64,000 bases of DNA from Zea mays. Its lineage: Eukaryota > Streptophyta > Magnoliopsida > Poales > Poaceae. Location: contig NC_050105.1 of NCBI RefSeq assembly GCF_902167145.1, positions 137,129,988 through 137,193,987 on the forward strand, given 5' to 3'. The translations under genes and the position numbers were made by a program. The notes beneath the pieces are model-generated. The model was not told where the DNA came from, searched no databases, and saw only the letters and a list, made by a program, of their open reading frames with translations. This document shows, one piece after another, positions 10,404-23,292 of this stretch (positions are counted from its first letter, which is position 1; each line of letters begins with the position of its first letter).

Positions 10404-10416
10404 ATTTGCCTTGCAG

Positions 10417-13400
10417 GTTTATGCATCCGGGGGTTCAAGCTGGATTATCGACAGCGGATGCACAAACCATATGACGGGGGAGAAGAAGATGTTCACCTCC
10501 TATGTCAAGAATAAGGATTCCCAAGATTCAATAATATTCGGTGATGGGAATCAAGGCAAGGTAAAAGGGCTAGGTAAAATTGCAATCACCAATGAGCATT
10601 CTATCTCTAATGTGTTTTTAGTGGAGAGTCTTGGATATAATTTGCTATCTGTTAGTCAATTATGTCATATGGGTTATAACTGTCTATTTACAAATGTAGA
10701 TGTGTCTGTCTTTAGAAGAAGTGATGGTTCACTAGCTTTTAAGGGTGTATTAGACGACAAACTCTACTTAGTTGATTTTGCAAAAGAAGAGGCCGGTCTA
10801 GATGCATGCTTAATTGCTAAGACTAGCATGGGCTGGCTGTGGCATCGCCGCTTAGCACATGTGGGGATGAAGAACCTTCACAAGCTTCTAAAGGGAGAAC
10901 ACGTGATAGGTTTGACTAACATACAATTCGAAAAAGATAGACCTTGTGCAGCTTGTCAAGCAGGTAAACAGGTGGGAGGAGCGCATCACAGCAAGAATGT
11001 GATGACCACTTCAAGACCTCTGGAGCTGCTGCATATGGACCTCTTCGGACCCGTCGCCTATCTAAGCATAGGAGGAAGTAAGTATGGTCTAGTTATCGTT
11101 GATGACTTTTCCCGCTTCACTTGGGTGTTCTTTTTGCAGGATAAGTCTGAAACCCAAGGGACCCTCAAGCGCTTCCTCAGGAGAGCTCAAAATGAGTTTG
11201 AGCTCAAGGTGAAAAAGATAAGGAGCGACAATGGGTCCGAGTTCAAGAACCTTCAAGTGGAGGAGTTCCTTGAGGAGGAAGGGATCAAGCACGAGTTCTC
11301 CGCTCCCTACACACCACAGCAAAATGGTGTGGTAGAGAGGAAGAACAGGACGCTAATCGATATGGCGAGGACGATGCTTGGAGAATTCAAGACCCCCGAG
11401 CGTTTTTGGTCGGAAGCCGTGAACACGGCTTGCCACGCCATCAACCGGGTCTTCCTTCATCGTCTCCTCAAGAAGACTTCGTATGAGCTACTAACCGGTA
11501 ACAAACCCAATGTATCTTACTTTCGTGTATTTGGGAGCAGGTGCTACATTCTAGTGAAGAAGGGTAGAAATTCTAAATTTGCTCCCAAAGCTGTAGAAGG
11601 GTTTTTGTTAGGTTATGACTCAAATACAAAGGCGTATAGAGTCTTCAACAAATCATCGGGTTTGGTTGAAGTCTCTAGCGACGTTGTATTTGATGAGACT
11701 AATGGCTCTCCAAGAGAGCAAGTTGTTGATTGTGATGATATAGATGAAGAAGATGTTCCGACGGCCGCTATACGAACCATGGCGATTGGAGAAGTGCGAC
11801 CACAGGAACAAGATGAATGTGATCAACCTTCTTCCTCAACAACGGTGCATCCGCCATCTCAAGACGATGAACAGGTTCATCAAAAGGAGGCGTATGATCA
11901 AGGGGGAGCACAAGATGATCACGTAATGGAGGAAGAAGCGCAACCGGCACCTCCAACCCAAGTTCGAGCGGTGATTCAAAGGGATCATCCCGTCGACCAA
12001 ATTTTGGGTGACATTAGCAAGGGAGTAACTACTCGATCTCGATTAGTTAATTTTTGTGAGCATTACTCCTTTGTCTCTTCTATTGAGCCTTTCAGGGTAG
12101 AGGAGGCCTTGCTAGATCCGGATTGGGTATTGGCCATGCAGGAGGAACTCAACAACTTCAAGCGCAATGAAGTTTGGACACTGGTGCCTCGTCCCAAGCA
12201 AAATGTTGTGGGAACCAAGTGGGTGTTCCGCAACAAACAGGACGAGCACGGGGTGGTGACGAGGAACAAGGCTCGACTTGTGGCAAAAGGTTATGCCCAA
12301 GTCGCAGGTTTGGACTTTGAGGAGACGTTTGCTCCTGTGGCTAGGCTAGAATAAATTCGTATCTTGCTAGCATATGCCGCTCACCATTCTTTCAGGTTGT
12401 TCCAAATGGATGTGAAGAGCGCTTTCCTCAACGGGCCAATCAAGGAGGAGGTGTACGTGGAGCAACCCCCTGGTTTCGAGGATGAACGGTACCCCGACCA
12501 CGTGTGTAAGCTCTCTAAGGCGCTCTATGGACTTAAGCAAGCCCCAAGAGCATGGTATGAATGCCTTAGAGACTTTTTACTTGCTAATGCTTTCAAGGTT
12601 GGGAAAGCCGATCCAACTCTGTTCACTAAGACATGTGATGGTGATTTGTTTGTGTGCCAAATTTATGTCGATGACATAATATTTGGCTCCACTAACCAGA
12701 AGTCTTGTGAAGAGTTTAGCAGGGTGATGACGCAGAAATTCGAGATGTCGATGATGGGCGAGTTGAACTACTTCCTTGGGTTCCAAGTGAAGCAACTCAA
12801 GGACGGCACCTTCATCTCCCAAACGAAGTACACGCAAGATCTGCTAAAGCGGTTTGGGATGAAGGACGCCAAGCCCGCAAAGACTCCGATGGGGACTGAC
12901 GGACACACCGACCTCAACAAAGGAGGTAAGTCCGTTGATCAAAAAGCATACCGGTCAATGATAGGGTCTTTACTTTATTTATGTGCTAGTAGATCGGATA
13001 TTATGCTTAGCGTATGCATGTGTGCTAGATTTCAATCCGATCCTAAGGAGTGTCACTTAGTGGCGGTGAAGCGAATTCTTAGATATTTGGTTGCTACGCC
13101 TTGCTTCGGGCTCTGGTATCCAAAGGGGTCTACCTTTGACTTGGTTGGATACTCAGACTCCGACTATGCTGGATGTAAGGTCGATAGGAAAAGTACATCG
13201 GGGACATGCCAATTCTTAGGAAGGTCCCTGGTGTCATGGAACTCTAAGAAACAAACCTCCGTTGCCCTATCCACCGCTGAGGCCGAGTACGTTGCCGCAG
13301 GACAGTGTTGCGCGCAACTGCTTTGGATGAGGCAAACCCTCCGGGACTTTGGCTACAATCTGAGCAAAGTCCCACTCCTATGTGATAATGAGAGTGCTAT

Positions 13401-13617
13401 CCGCATGGCGGAAAATCCTGTTGAGCACAGCCGCACAAAGCACATAGACATCCGGCATCACTTTTTGAGAGACCACCAGCAAAAGGGAGATATCGAAGTG
13501 TTTCATGTTAGCACCGAGAACCAGCTAGCCGATATCTTTACCAAGCCTCTAGATGAAAAGACCTTTTGCAGGTTGAGTAGTGAGCTAAATGTCTTAGATT
13601 CGCGGAACCTGGATTGA
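10417..13617 (+). pseudogene. pol: Element A pol (PR-IN-RT-RH), one nonsense codon
   Basis: About 1,066 codons in one frame. Protease motif [12 protein letters not shown] (D12), GAG_pre-integrase HHCC region (HRRLAHVG ... CAACQAGK), integrase core with D in LHMDLFGP, D in RSDNGSEF and E in [10 protein letters not shown], reverse transcriptase with YVDD at about residues 750-753, and RNase H with SDSDYAGC, STAEAEY and CDNES. A TAA at 12352-12354 (GAA TAA ATT, where B and C have a Ser codon) cuts the protein between integrase and most of reverse transcriptase. The frame differs from gag and begins just after a pyrimidine-rich CAG at 10414-10416. Confidence 0.9.
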
Positions 13618-14435
13618 TTTATAGCATACATGTGTTTATGCCTTTGATCATGTTCCTTTTTGCATTTTGTTGCTTATTATGGTGATCAAGTTGTACAAAC
13701 ACTCCCTGGACCTCACAAGTCCGTTGCAAAGTGATGCACATGTTTAGGGGGAGATGTATTACAACTTGACCCTTTGAGACTAACCATGTGCTTGAGTTGA
13801 TGATTTAGTCTCGAAGGAGGAGTGAAAGGGAAAAGGTGGACTTGGACCATGAAAGACTTCCACTGCACTCCGATGAGAGGATAACTTATTCCAAGTTCAT
13901 CTCATTAACTCTTATTGCCTATTTGCTCTTAATTGAAGATTTTGGTGAGCCAATGGGGTTAAAGGGCCAAGATTGATCCCGTTTTGGTGCTTGATGCCAA
14001 AGGGGGAGAAAATAAAGGCCAAAGTGATAAATGGATCAGCTACCACTTGAGAAACTTTGAAAACAGTAGGATAGAGCTTTTGACTTTGAAAATAGTCAAA
14101 TAGAGCTTTTTGTTTTGTCAAAACTCTTGCATTGTCTTTTTTGTCAAAAGTTGGCCTCTTGTGGGGAGAAGTGTTGATTATGGGAAATAGGGGGAGTTTT
14201 TGAAATCTTTGATCAATCTCTTTTGGAATGACTCTCTTTATGCTTCAACATGTGTGTTTGACTTAGAGATAGGGATTTGAGTTTGATTTGCAAAAACAAA
14301 CCAAGTGGTGGCAAAGGATGATCCATATATGCCAAAATTGAATCAAAATAAATTTGAGTTTTTATTTGAAGTGATATTGCACTTGTTCTAGTTGCTTTAT
14401 GTTGTGTTGGCATAAATCACCAAAAAGGGGGAGAT
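13618..14435 (+). other. Element A 3' noncoding region with repeated polypurine tracts
   Basis: No env-like frame is seen. Four AGGGGGAG-type tracts lie at about 13745, 13996, 14188 and 14425; the last, aaaaagggggagat at 14422-14435, abuts the 3' LTR and is the expected plus-strand primer. The same arrangement is seen in B and, inverted, in C and G. Confidence 0.7.
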
Positions 14436-15685
14436 TGAAAGGGAAATGTGCCCTTGGGCCATTTCTAAGTATTTTGGTGATTGAGTGTCAACACAAGTGC
14501 TTAAATGTGAATCTATGCCCATAAATGGACAAAGTGCAAATCAAGAGCAAAGGTATGTTTCTATGTCTTAGTACATTGGTTTTGTGTACTAATATACTTG
14601 TCTAAGTATCAGAAACAGGAAGAAGAGAAAAGAGAAGGGTTGGCTGTGTACAGCCAAAAGGCTGTTTCGGTCTGGGGCACCGGACTGTCCGGTGGTGCAC
14701 CGGACAGTGTCCGGTGCGCCAGGTTGCCTCGAGCGAAGTGGCCGCTCTCGGGAATTCGCCGACGGCGTACGGCTAAAATTCACCGGACTGTCCGGTGTGC
14801 ACCGGACTGTCCGGTGAACCAACGGTCGGCCGGGCCAACGGTCGGCCGCGCGATCTGCGCGGGACACGTGGCCGAGCCAACGGTCGGAAGGGGGCACCGG
14901 ACTGTCCGGTGTGCACCAGACATGTCCGGTGCGCCAACGGCTCCCGCATCTGCAACGGTCGGCTTCGCCATTTAAGGAAGGGAATCGGGCACCGGACAGT
15001 GTCCGGTGTGCACCGGACTGTCCGGTGCGCCCGACGACAGAAGGCAAGGATGGCCTTCCAGATTTGTTCTCAACGGCTCCTAGCTGCCTTGGGGCTATAA
15101 ATGGGACCCCTAGGCGCATGGAGGAGAACACTAAGCAACCTTAGAGCATTCTTGATCATCCACACTCAGTCTTTGCGCATTCGTTTGTCATTTTCAGTGA
15201 TTCGAGCTCCGTTCTAGTGAGAACTTTGAGATAGTCTTTTGAGCTCGATTCTTGGCCGTGTGTGTGCGCATTTTGCTGTGGATTTGTGTGTGTTGCTTCC
15301 CTTCCTTACTCCGTGATTCTTTGTGAACATCAAAAGTGTAAGGGCGAAAGGCTCCAAGTTGTGGAGATTCCTCGCAAACGGGATATTGAAAAGAAAAGCA
15401 TAACACTGTGGTATTCGAGTTGATCATTGGATCACTTGAGAGGAGTTGAGTGCAACTCTCGTCCGTTGGGACGCCACAACGTGGAGTAGGCAAGTTTTGT
15501 ACTTGGCCGAACCACGGGATAAATCACTGTGTCTTCTCTGTGTTGAATTCTTTGTGATTATCGTATTGTGCAAGACCTTCTCTCTAACCACTTGGTGATT
15601 ATTGTGCTAACACTTAATAAGTTTTTGTGGCTATAAGTTTAAGTTTCACAGGATCACCTATTCACCCCCCCTCTAGGTGCTCTCA
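14436..15685 (+). repeat. Element A 3' LTR
   Basis: 1,250 bp, near-identical to 6718-7966. Most differences I see are G/A or C/T transitions inside the palindromes; one extra C lies in the C-run near the end. Target duplication attag follows. Confidence 0.9.
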
Positions 15686-15690
15686 ATTAG

Positions 15691-16057
15691 TGACAACAAT
15701 CACCGTGTATATGACATGTCGTACATACTTTAGAAGCTAACGGACCATCGCAACACCTAACTAGCGCATAGTACATGATTTGCAATGCGATACAAGAAAT
15801 CTGGTCCAACTCAAATGCTCACGTTATATGATCCATGAAAGAAAGAAAAGCGTAGCATCCATCTCGAGCTGACCTTTGGCACAAGATTTGCATCCTTCCT
15901 TTTTTTGAAAATAATCTACACCAAACTTTCTATGCAATCCAAGACGAAACAGGCACTGGTCGTTATGCACCAGCAGAAAACGCTGACATGCTACGCAAGC
16001 TTTGCAACTTTCCCTTCTCCAAAGGTCTGCTTCTTTTTTTAAAAAAGTAATTGTTAT
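15691..16057. other. Old DNA between element A and duplicated flank
   Basis: About 370 bp with no gene or recognisable repeat, apart from the short repeat acaacaatcaccgtg shared with the other side of A. It may hold the right part of the PIF-like element, but no terminal inverted repeat was found. Confidence 0.4.
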
Positions 16058-16343
16058 GTTATGTTACCAAGGACCATCATCCATCATCCTGTAAGATCGA
16101 TCGTGCTTGTTATGCTTATTTTCTCAGTGTATTATCGGGTGAGCTAAAATGGTGCCATAGTTTGTTCGTACGATACAATTACTTTTTTTCAACATGTATT
16201 AGGATTGTAATTTATTTTTACTGATGCTAAAATGTCTAGGTTATGGGGTTGGGTTACCATCGGCGTTTTTGTTTCTTTTTTATTATTGAGCGAAGAATGG
16301 GGCATGGATTTTTGGATGGTAACTTGGATACAACACATACCCT
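16058..16343 (+). repeat. Gene 3' flank, copy 2, first half
   Basis: Aligns with 2518-2797 (ttatgttaccaaggacc ... acacatacc) with scattered substitutions and small indels. The match ends at the insertion site of element B; the continuation is found at 42212-42360. Confidence 0.8.
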
Positions 16344-17641
16344 TGAAAGGGAAATGTGCCCTTGGACCATTTCTAAGTATTTTGGTGATTGAGTGCCAAC
16401 ACAAGTGCTTAAGTGTTAATCTATGCCAATTGATGGACAAAATGCAAATCAAGAGTAAAGGTATGTTTCTAAGACTTAGTACATTGTTTTGGAGACTAAT
16501 GTATTGTGTCTAAGTGCTAGAAACAGGAAAAGACCAATTTGGAAAAGACTTGGCTAAGCAGCCAAGATTCTGCGCAGTCTGGGTGCACCGGACTGTCCGG
16601 TGGTGCACCGGATAGTGTCCGGTGCGCCAGGCTGGCGACTGTCCACTGGCTGCTCTCGGGAAGCAATCAACGACGTACAACTATAAATCACCTGACTGTC
16701 TGGTGAGCCATTCACAGGCAAAGTCGTCGCTCTTGGGAAGCGATTAATGGCGTACGACTATAATTCACCGGACTGTCCGGTGAGGCACCAGACTGTCTGG
16801 TGAGCCAACGGTCGGCCACGTAATCCGCGCGCGACGCGTGGCCGAGCCAACGGTCAGAAGGGGGCACCGGACAGTGTCCGGTGCGCCAACGGCTCTAGAT
16901 CTTCAACGGTCGGCTGCGCCACAGAAGGAAAGAAATCCGCACCGGACAGTGTCCGGTGGTGCACCGGACTGTCCGGTGCGCCAGGCGACAGAAGGCAAGA
17001 ATTGCCTTCCTGGAATGCTCTCAACGGCTCCTAGCTGCCTTGGGGCTATAAAAGGGACCCCTAGGCGCATGGAGGAGCACACCAAGCATTCTCTAAGCAT
17101 TCATAAGCACCAAGACTTCAATTCTGCGCATTCGATTCTTTGTGATAGCAACTAGAGCTCCATTTGAGTAGTGAACTCCTTGAGTTGTGTTGAGAGCTAG
17201 TGTTGTGACTTGTGTGCGTGTGTTGCTCTGATTTTGTCTTGTGTGCGTTGCTCATCCCATCCTTACTTCCGTGCTTCTTTGTGAACATCTTTGTAAGGGC
17301 GAGAGGCTCCAAGTTGTGGAGATTCCTCGCAAGCGGGAAATAGTAAAGCAAAAGCAAAACACTGTGGTATTCAAGTGGATCTTTGGACCGCTTGATAGGG
17401 GTTGAGTGCAACCCTCGTCCATTGGGACGCCACAACATGGAGTAGGCAAGTGTTGGACTTGGCCGAACCACAGGATAAACCACTGTGCCATCTCTGTGTT
17501 GATATCTTTGTGGTTATTGTGTTTTGCTAAAACCCCTCTCTAGCCACTTGGCTTTATTGTGCTAACTCCTAATCAAGTTTTGTGGGATTAAGTTTCAAGT
17601 TTTTACAAGATCACCTATTCACCCCCCTCTAGGTGCTCTCA
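16344..17641 (+). repeat. Element B 5' LTR
   Basis: Starts TGAAAG, ends CTCTCA, TATA box tataaaa at 17047-17053. Compared with the 3' LTR it lacks about 23 bp near 16700, 16 bp near 16812 and 18 bp near 16868, each corresponding to a palindromic or CCAACGGTCGG-type module. Confidence 0.9.
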
Positions 17642-17643
17642 AT

Positions 17644-17655
17644 TGGTATCAGAGC
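17644..17655 (+). other. Primer-binding site, element B
   Basis: TGGTATCAGAGC two bases after the LTR, perfect match to the tRNA-Met type site of element A. Confidence 0.9.
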
Positions 17656-17691
17656 CGTTCTCTTCACGTGAGGGACTAATCGCCCGAAGAG

Positions 17692-20078
17692 ATGGATCCT
17701 AAGGGCAAGGGGATGGTGGTCAATGATAAGGAGGAGTCCTTCGTCAATGATCCAAAGGATGACAAGCCTACTGACTCGGGCGCGAGTCACAAAAGAAAAG
17801 ACGGGAAGAAGAAGAAAACGAGGCGCATCAAGGAGATCGTCTACTACGACGACAGCGACGAGTCCTCTTCTTCCCAAAAGGACGACGAAAACGACTACGA
17901 GAAAAAGAAGACGGTTAATTCAAAAATTTCCTTTGATTATTCTCGTATTCCGCAAAGTTCCAATACTCATTTGCTTTCCATTCCCCTCGGTAAACCCCCT
18001 CACTTTGATGGAGAGGACTACGGATTTTGGAGTCACAAAATGCGTAGCCACTTGTTCTCTCTCCATCCAAGTATATGGGAGATAGTAGAAAATGGAATGC
18101 ACTTTGATAGTACGAATAGTCCCATGTTCATCAATGAACAAATCCATAAAAATGCACAAGCTACTACTGTCCTTTTAGTATCTTTGTGCAGGGAAGAATA
18201 CAATAAAGTGAGCGGCTTGGACAATGCCAAGCAGATCTGGGACACCCTCAAGATATCACATGAGGGAAATGACGTCACCATGCTCACCAAGATGGAGTTG
18301 GTGGAAGGCGAACTTGGAAGATTCGCAATGATCAGGGGAGAGGAGCCAACCCAAACATACAACCGGCTCAAGACCCTCATCAACAAAATAAGGAGCTATG
18401 GAAGCACACGATGGATGGACCACGACGTCGTCCACCTAATGCTAAGGTCTTTTACTGTCCTTGATCCACATCTTGTAAACAATATTCGTGAGAATCCCAG
18501 GTACACCAAGATGTCGCCCGAAGAAGTACTTGGGAAGTTTGTAAGCGGGCGGATGATGATCAAGGAGGCAAGATACGTCGACGATGCATTGAATGGCCCA
18601 ATCCACGAGCCTCAAACCGTGGCTCTCAAAGCAACAAGGAGCAAGGAGGCGCTACCTAGCAAGGTGGCGCAAGTTGAGGCGGCCGGGCTCAATGAGGAAG
18701 AGATGGCCCTCATCATCAAGCGCTTCAAGACGGCGCTAAAGGGTCGCAAGGAGCATCCCAAAAAGAACAAGACGAAGGGAAAGCGCTCCTGCTTCAAGTG
18801 CGGTAAGGTTGGTCATTTTATCGCTAATTGTCCCGATAATGATAGTGACCAGGAACAAGATAAGAAGAGGGAAAAGAAGAAGGCTTACAAGAAGGCTAAG
18901 GGCGAGGCACACCTTGGCAAGGAGTGGGACTCGGATTGCTCGTCGTCCGACTCTGACAACGAAGGACTCGCTGCATCGGCCTTCAACAAATCATCCCTCT
19001 TCCTCAACGAGCGTTACACATGCCTCATGGCGAAGGAGAAGAAGGTATGTACTCGAAACAATACTACTTATGCTTCTTCAAGTGATGATGAGTCTAGTGA
19101 TGATGATGAAATAGATTACTCTAGTTTGTTCAAGGGCTTAGATAGAACTAAAATTGATAAGATTAATGAATTGATTGATGCTTTGAATGATAAGAATAGA
19201 TTGTTAGAAAAGCAAGAGGATCTTTTGTATGAAGAACATGATAAATTTGTAGAGGCACAAAAATCTCTTGCTTTAGAAGTTAAACGGAATGAAATGCTTT
19301 CTTATGAACTATCTACTTGCCATGAGACAATTTCTAGTTTAAAAAGTGTTAATGATGATTTAAATGCTAAACTAGAAGTAGCAAATAGATCTAACTCTTG
19401 TGTAGAACATGTTGTGATTTGCAATAGGTGTAAAGATTTTAATGTTGATGCTTGTAGTGAACACCTAGTTTCTATTGCAAAGTTAATTGATGAAGTGGCT
19501 AGTCTTAATGCCCAACTTAAGACTAGCAAGAGTGAATTTGACAAACTAAAATTTGCAAGGGATGCCTACACTATTGGTAGACACCCCTCAATTAAGGATG
19601 GGCTTGGCTTTAAGAGAGAAGCCAAGAACTTAACAAGTCATAAGGCTCCCATTCCCGCCAAGGAGAAAGGGAAGGCTCCTATGACTAATAATAGTCACAA
19701 GAATCATGCTTTCATTTATGGTGATAAGAGATATTCTAGAAATGTTCATTATGATAGGAGTTATAATGCTTATGATTCAAATGCCATGTTTGCTTCAAGT
19801 TCCTCCTATGTGCATGGTAGAGATATGCCTAGGAGAAATGTCATTCATCATATGCCTAGGAGAAATGTTGCTAATGTTCCTAGGAAAATTAATGACCTTC
19901 TACAATTTATCATGCTTGCAATGCTTCCTTTGCTATTTGTAGAAAGGACAAGAAAGTGGTAGCTAGAAAATTAGGGGCAAAATGCAAGGGAGATAAAACT
20001 TGCATTTGGGTCCCTAAGGATATTGTCACTAACCTTGTAGGACCCAACAAGAGTTGGGTACCTAAGACCCAAGCCTAA
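17692..20078 (+). pseudogene. gag: Element B gag, C-terminal frameshift
   Basis: Same order as in A: charged N terminus, Copia gag region, zinc knuckle (CFKCGKVGHFIANC), acidic linker, coiled-coil C-terminal region with CNRCKDFNVDAC. A single base is missing near 19895 (atgacc where A has atgagcc), so the frame runs to a stop at 19962 after 756 residues and loses the last conserved block (TCIWVPK, NKSWVPKTQA), whose original stop is the TAA at 20076-20078. Confidence 0.85.
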
Positions 20079-20091
20079 ATTTGCCTTGTAG

Positions 20092-23000
20092 GTTTATGCA
20101 TCCGGGGGATCAAGCTGGATTATCGACAGCGGATGCACAAACCACATGACGGGGGAGAAGAAGATGTTCACCTCCTACGTCAAGAACAAAGATTCCCAAG
20201 ACTCAATCATATTCGGTGATGGGAATCAAGGCAAGGTGAAAGGGTTAGGAAAAATAGCTATTTCATCCGAGCACTCCATTTCCAATGTGTTTTTAGTTGA
20301 GTCGCTTGGTTATAACTTGTTGTCTGTGAGTCAGCTTTGTAATATGGGATATAACTGCTTATTCACAAATGTAGATGTGTCTGTCTTTAGAAGGAGTGAT
20401 GGTTCATTAGCTTTTAAGGGTGTATTAGACGACAAACTCTATTTAGTTGATTTTGCAAAAGAGGAGGCCGATCTAGATGCATGCTTAATTGCTAAGACTA
20501 GCATGGGCTGGTTGTGGCATCGCCGCTTAGCACATGTGGGGATGAAGAACCTTCACAAACTTCTAAAGGGAGAACATGTGATAGGTCTAACAAATGTTAC
20601 TTTCGAAAAAGATAGACCTTGTGCAGCTTGTCAAGCAGGTAAACAGGTGGGAAGCTCTCATCATACCAAAAATGTGATGACCACATCAAGACCTTTGGAG
20701 TTGCTTCATATGGATCTCTTCGGACCCGTCGCCTATCTAAGTATAGGAGGAAGTAAGTATGGTCTTGTTATAGTTGATGATTTTTCCCGCTTCACTTGGG
20801 TATTCTTCTTGCAGGATAAATCTGAAACCCAAGGGACCCTTAAGCGCTTCCTAAGGAGAGCTCAAAATGAGTTTGAGCTCAAGGTGAAGAAGATAAGGAG
20901 CGACAACGGGTCCGAGTTCAAGAACCTTCAAGTGGAAGAGTACCTTGAGGAGGAAGGGATCAAGCACGAGTTCTCCGCTCCCTACACACCACAGCAAAAT
21001 GGTGTGGTAGAGAGGAAGAACAGGACGCTCATTGACATGGCGAGGACAATGCTTGGAGAATTCAAGACGCCCGAGCGATTTTGGTCGGAAGCCGTGAACA
21101 CGGCTTGTCACGCCATAAACCGGGTGTACCTTCATCGCCTCCTCAAGAAGACTTTGTATGAGCTTCTAACCGGTAACAAACCTAATGTGTCTTACTTTCG
21201 TGTATTTGGGAGCAAATGTTATATTCTAGTAAAGAAAGGTAGAAATTCTAAGTTTGCTCCCAAAGCTGTAGAAGGGTTTTTGTTAGGTTATGACTCAAAT
21301 ACAAAGGCGTATAGGGTCTTCAACAAATCATCGGGTTTGGTTGAAGTCTCTAGCGATGTTGTATTTGATGAGACTAATGGCTCTCCAAGAGAGCAAGTTG
21401 TTGATCTTGATGATGTAGATGAAGAAGACGTTCCAACGGCCGCAATACACACCATGGCGATTGGAGAAGTGCGGCGACAGGAACTAAAGGAGCAAGATCA
21501 ACCCTCTTCCTCAACAATGGTGCATCCCCCAACTCAAGATGACGAACAGATTCATCAAGAGGAGGCGTGTGATCAAGGGGGAGCACAAGATGATCATGTG
21601 ATGGAGGAAGAAGCACAACCGGCACCTCCAACCCAAGTTCGAGCGACGATTCAAAGGAATCATCCCGTCGACCAAATTTTGGGTGACATTAGCAAGGGAG
21701 TAACTACTCGTTCTAGATTAGTCAATTTTTGTGAGCATTACTCCTTTGTCTCTTCTATTGAGCCTTTCAGGGTAGAAGAGGCCTTGCTAGATCCGGACTG
21801 GGTGTTGGCCATGCAAGAAAAGCTCAATAATTTCAAGAGAAATGAAGTTTGGACACTGGTGCCTCGTCCCAAGCAAAATGTTGTGGGAACCAAGTGGGTG
21901 TTCCGCAACAAACAAGACGAGCACGGGGTGGTGACAAGGAACAAGGCTCGACTTGTGGCAAAAGGTTATGCCCAAGTCGCAGGTATGGACTTTGAGGAGA
22001 CTTTTGCTCCTGTGGCTAAACTAGAGTCCATTCGTATTTTGCTAGCATATGCCGCTCACCATTCTTTCAGGTTGATCCAAATGGATGTGAAGAGCGCTTT
22101 CCTCAACGGGCCAATCAAGGAGGAGGTGTACGTGGAGCAACCCCCTGGCTTCGAGGATGAACGATACCCCGACCACGTATGTAAGCTCTCTAAGGCGCTC
22201 TATGGACTTAAGCAAGCCCCAAGAGCATGGTATGAATGCCTTAGAGACTTTTTAATTGCTAATGCTTTCAAGGTTGGGAAAGCCGATCCAACTTTATTCA
22301 CTAAGACTTGTGATGGTGATTTATTTGTGTGCCAAATTTATGTCGATGACATAATATTTGGTTCTACTAACCAAAAGTCTTGTGAAGAGTTTAGCAGGGT
22401 GATGACTCAGAAATTCGAGATGTCGATGATGGACGAGTTGAACTACTTCCTTGGGTTCCAAGTGAAGCAACTCAAGGACGACACCTTCATCTCCCAAACG
22501 AAGTACACACAATACTTGCTAAAGCGGTTTGGGATGAAGGACGCCAAGCCCGCAAAGACTCCAATGGGAACTGACGAACACGTCGACCTCAACAAAGGAG
22601 GTAAGTCCGTTGATCAAAAAGCATACCGGTCCATTATAGGTTCTTTGCTTTATTTATGCGCTAGTAGACCGAATATTATGCTTAGCGTATGCATGTGTGC
22701 TAGATTTCAATCCGATCCAAGGGAGTGTCACTTAGTGGCCGTGAAGTGAATTCTTAGATATTTAGTCGCTACGCCTTGCTTCGGGATCTGGTATCCAAAG
22801 GGGTCTACCTTTGACTTAATTGGATATTCAGACTCCGATTATGCTGGATGTAAGGTCGATAGGAAGAGTACATCGGGGACGTGCCAATTCTTAGGAAGGT
22901 CCCTGGTGTCATGGAGTTCTAAGAAACAAACTTCCGTTGCCCTATCCACCGCTGAGGCCGAGTATGTTGTCGCAGGACAGTGTTGCGCGCAACTACTTTG

Positions 23001-23292
23001 GATGAGGCAAACCCTCCGGGACTTTGGCTACAATCTGAGCAAAGTCCCACTCCTATGTGATAATGAGAGTGCTATCCGCATGGCGGACAACCCCGTTGAG
23101 CATAGCCGCACAAAGCACATTGACATCCTGCATCACTTTTTGAGAGACCACTAGCAAAAGGGAGATATCGAAGTGTTTTATATTAGCACTGAGAACCAGC
23201 TAGCCGATATCTTTACCAAGCCTTTAGATGAGAAGACCTTTTGCAGGCTGCGTAGTGAGCTAAATGTCTTAGATTTGCGGAACTTGGATTGA
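20092..23292 (+). pseudogene. pol: Element B pol, two nonsense codons
   Basis: One frame from just after a TTGTAG at 20086-20091 to TGA at 23290-23292, with protease ([10 protein letters not shown]), integrase, reverse transcriptase (YVDD) and RNase H as in A. Two stops interrupt it: TGA at 22747-22749, a CGA-to-TGA change before ILRYL, and TAG at 23152-23154, a CAG-to-TAG change after RDH. Both are C-to-T transitions in CG or CHG context, as expected from deamination of methylated cytosine. Integrase and most of reverse transcriptase remain open. Confidence 0.85.

Larger units (their letters stand above)
6718..15685 (+). mobile_element. Element A: Opie-like Copia (Sirevirus) retrotransposon
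   Basis: Complete 8,968-bp element: 5' LTR 6718-7966, tRNA-Met primer site, gag, pol, polypurine tract, 3' LTR 14436-15685. The 5-bp target duplication attag lies at 6713-6717 and 15686-15690. LTRs start TGAAAG and end CTCTCA. By eye I count about seven substitutions and one C-run indel between its LTRs, which indicates a recent insertion. One nonsense codon interrupts pol. The family name Opie is from memory of the LTR start; the Sirevirus lineage follows from the long gag, the LTR palindromes and the repeated polypurine tracts. Confidence 0.9.

Noticed and set aside
13618..14435. Possible env-like gene downstream of pol in the Sirevirus elements
   Set aside because: No frame of useful length in A, B, C or G; only polypurine tracts and noncoding sequence.
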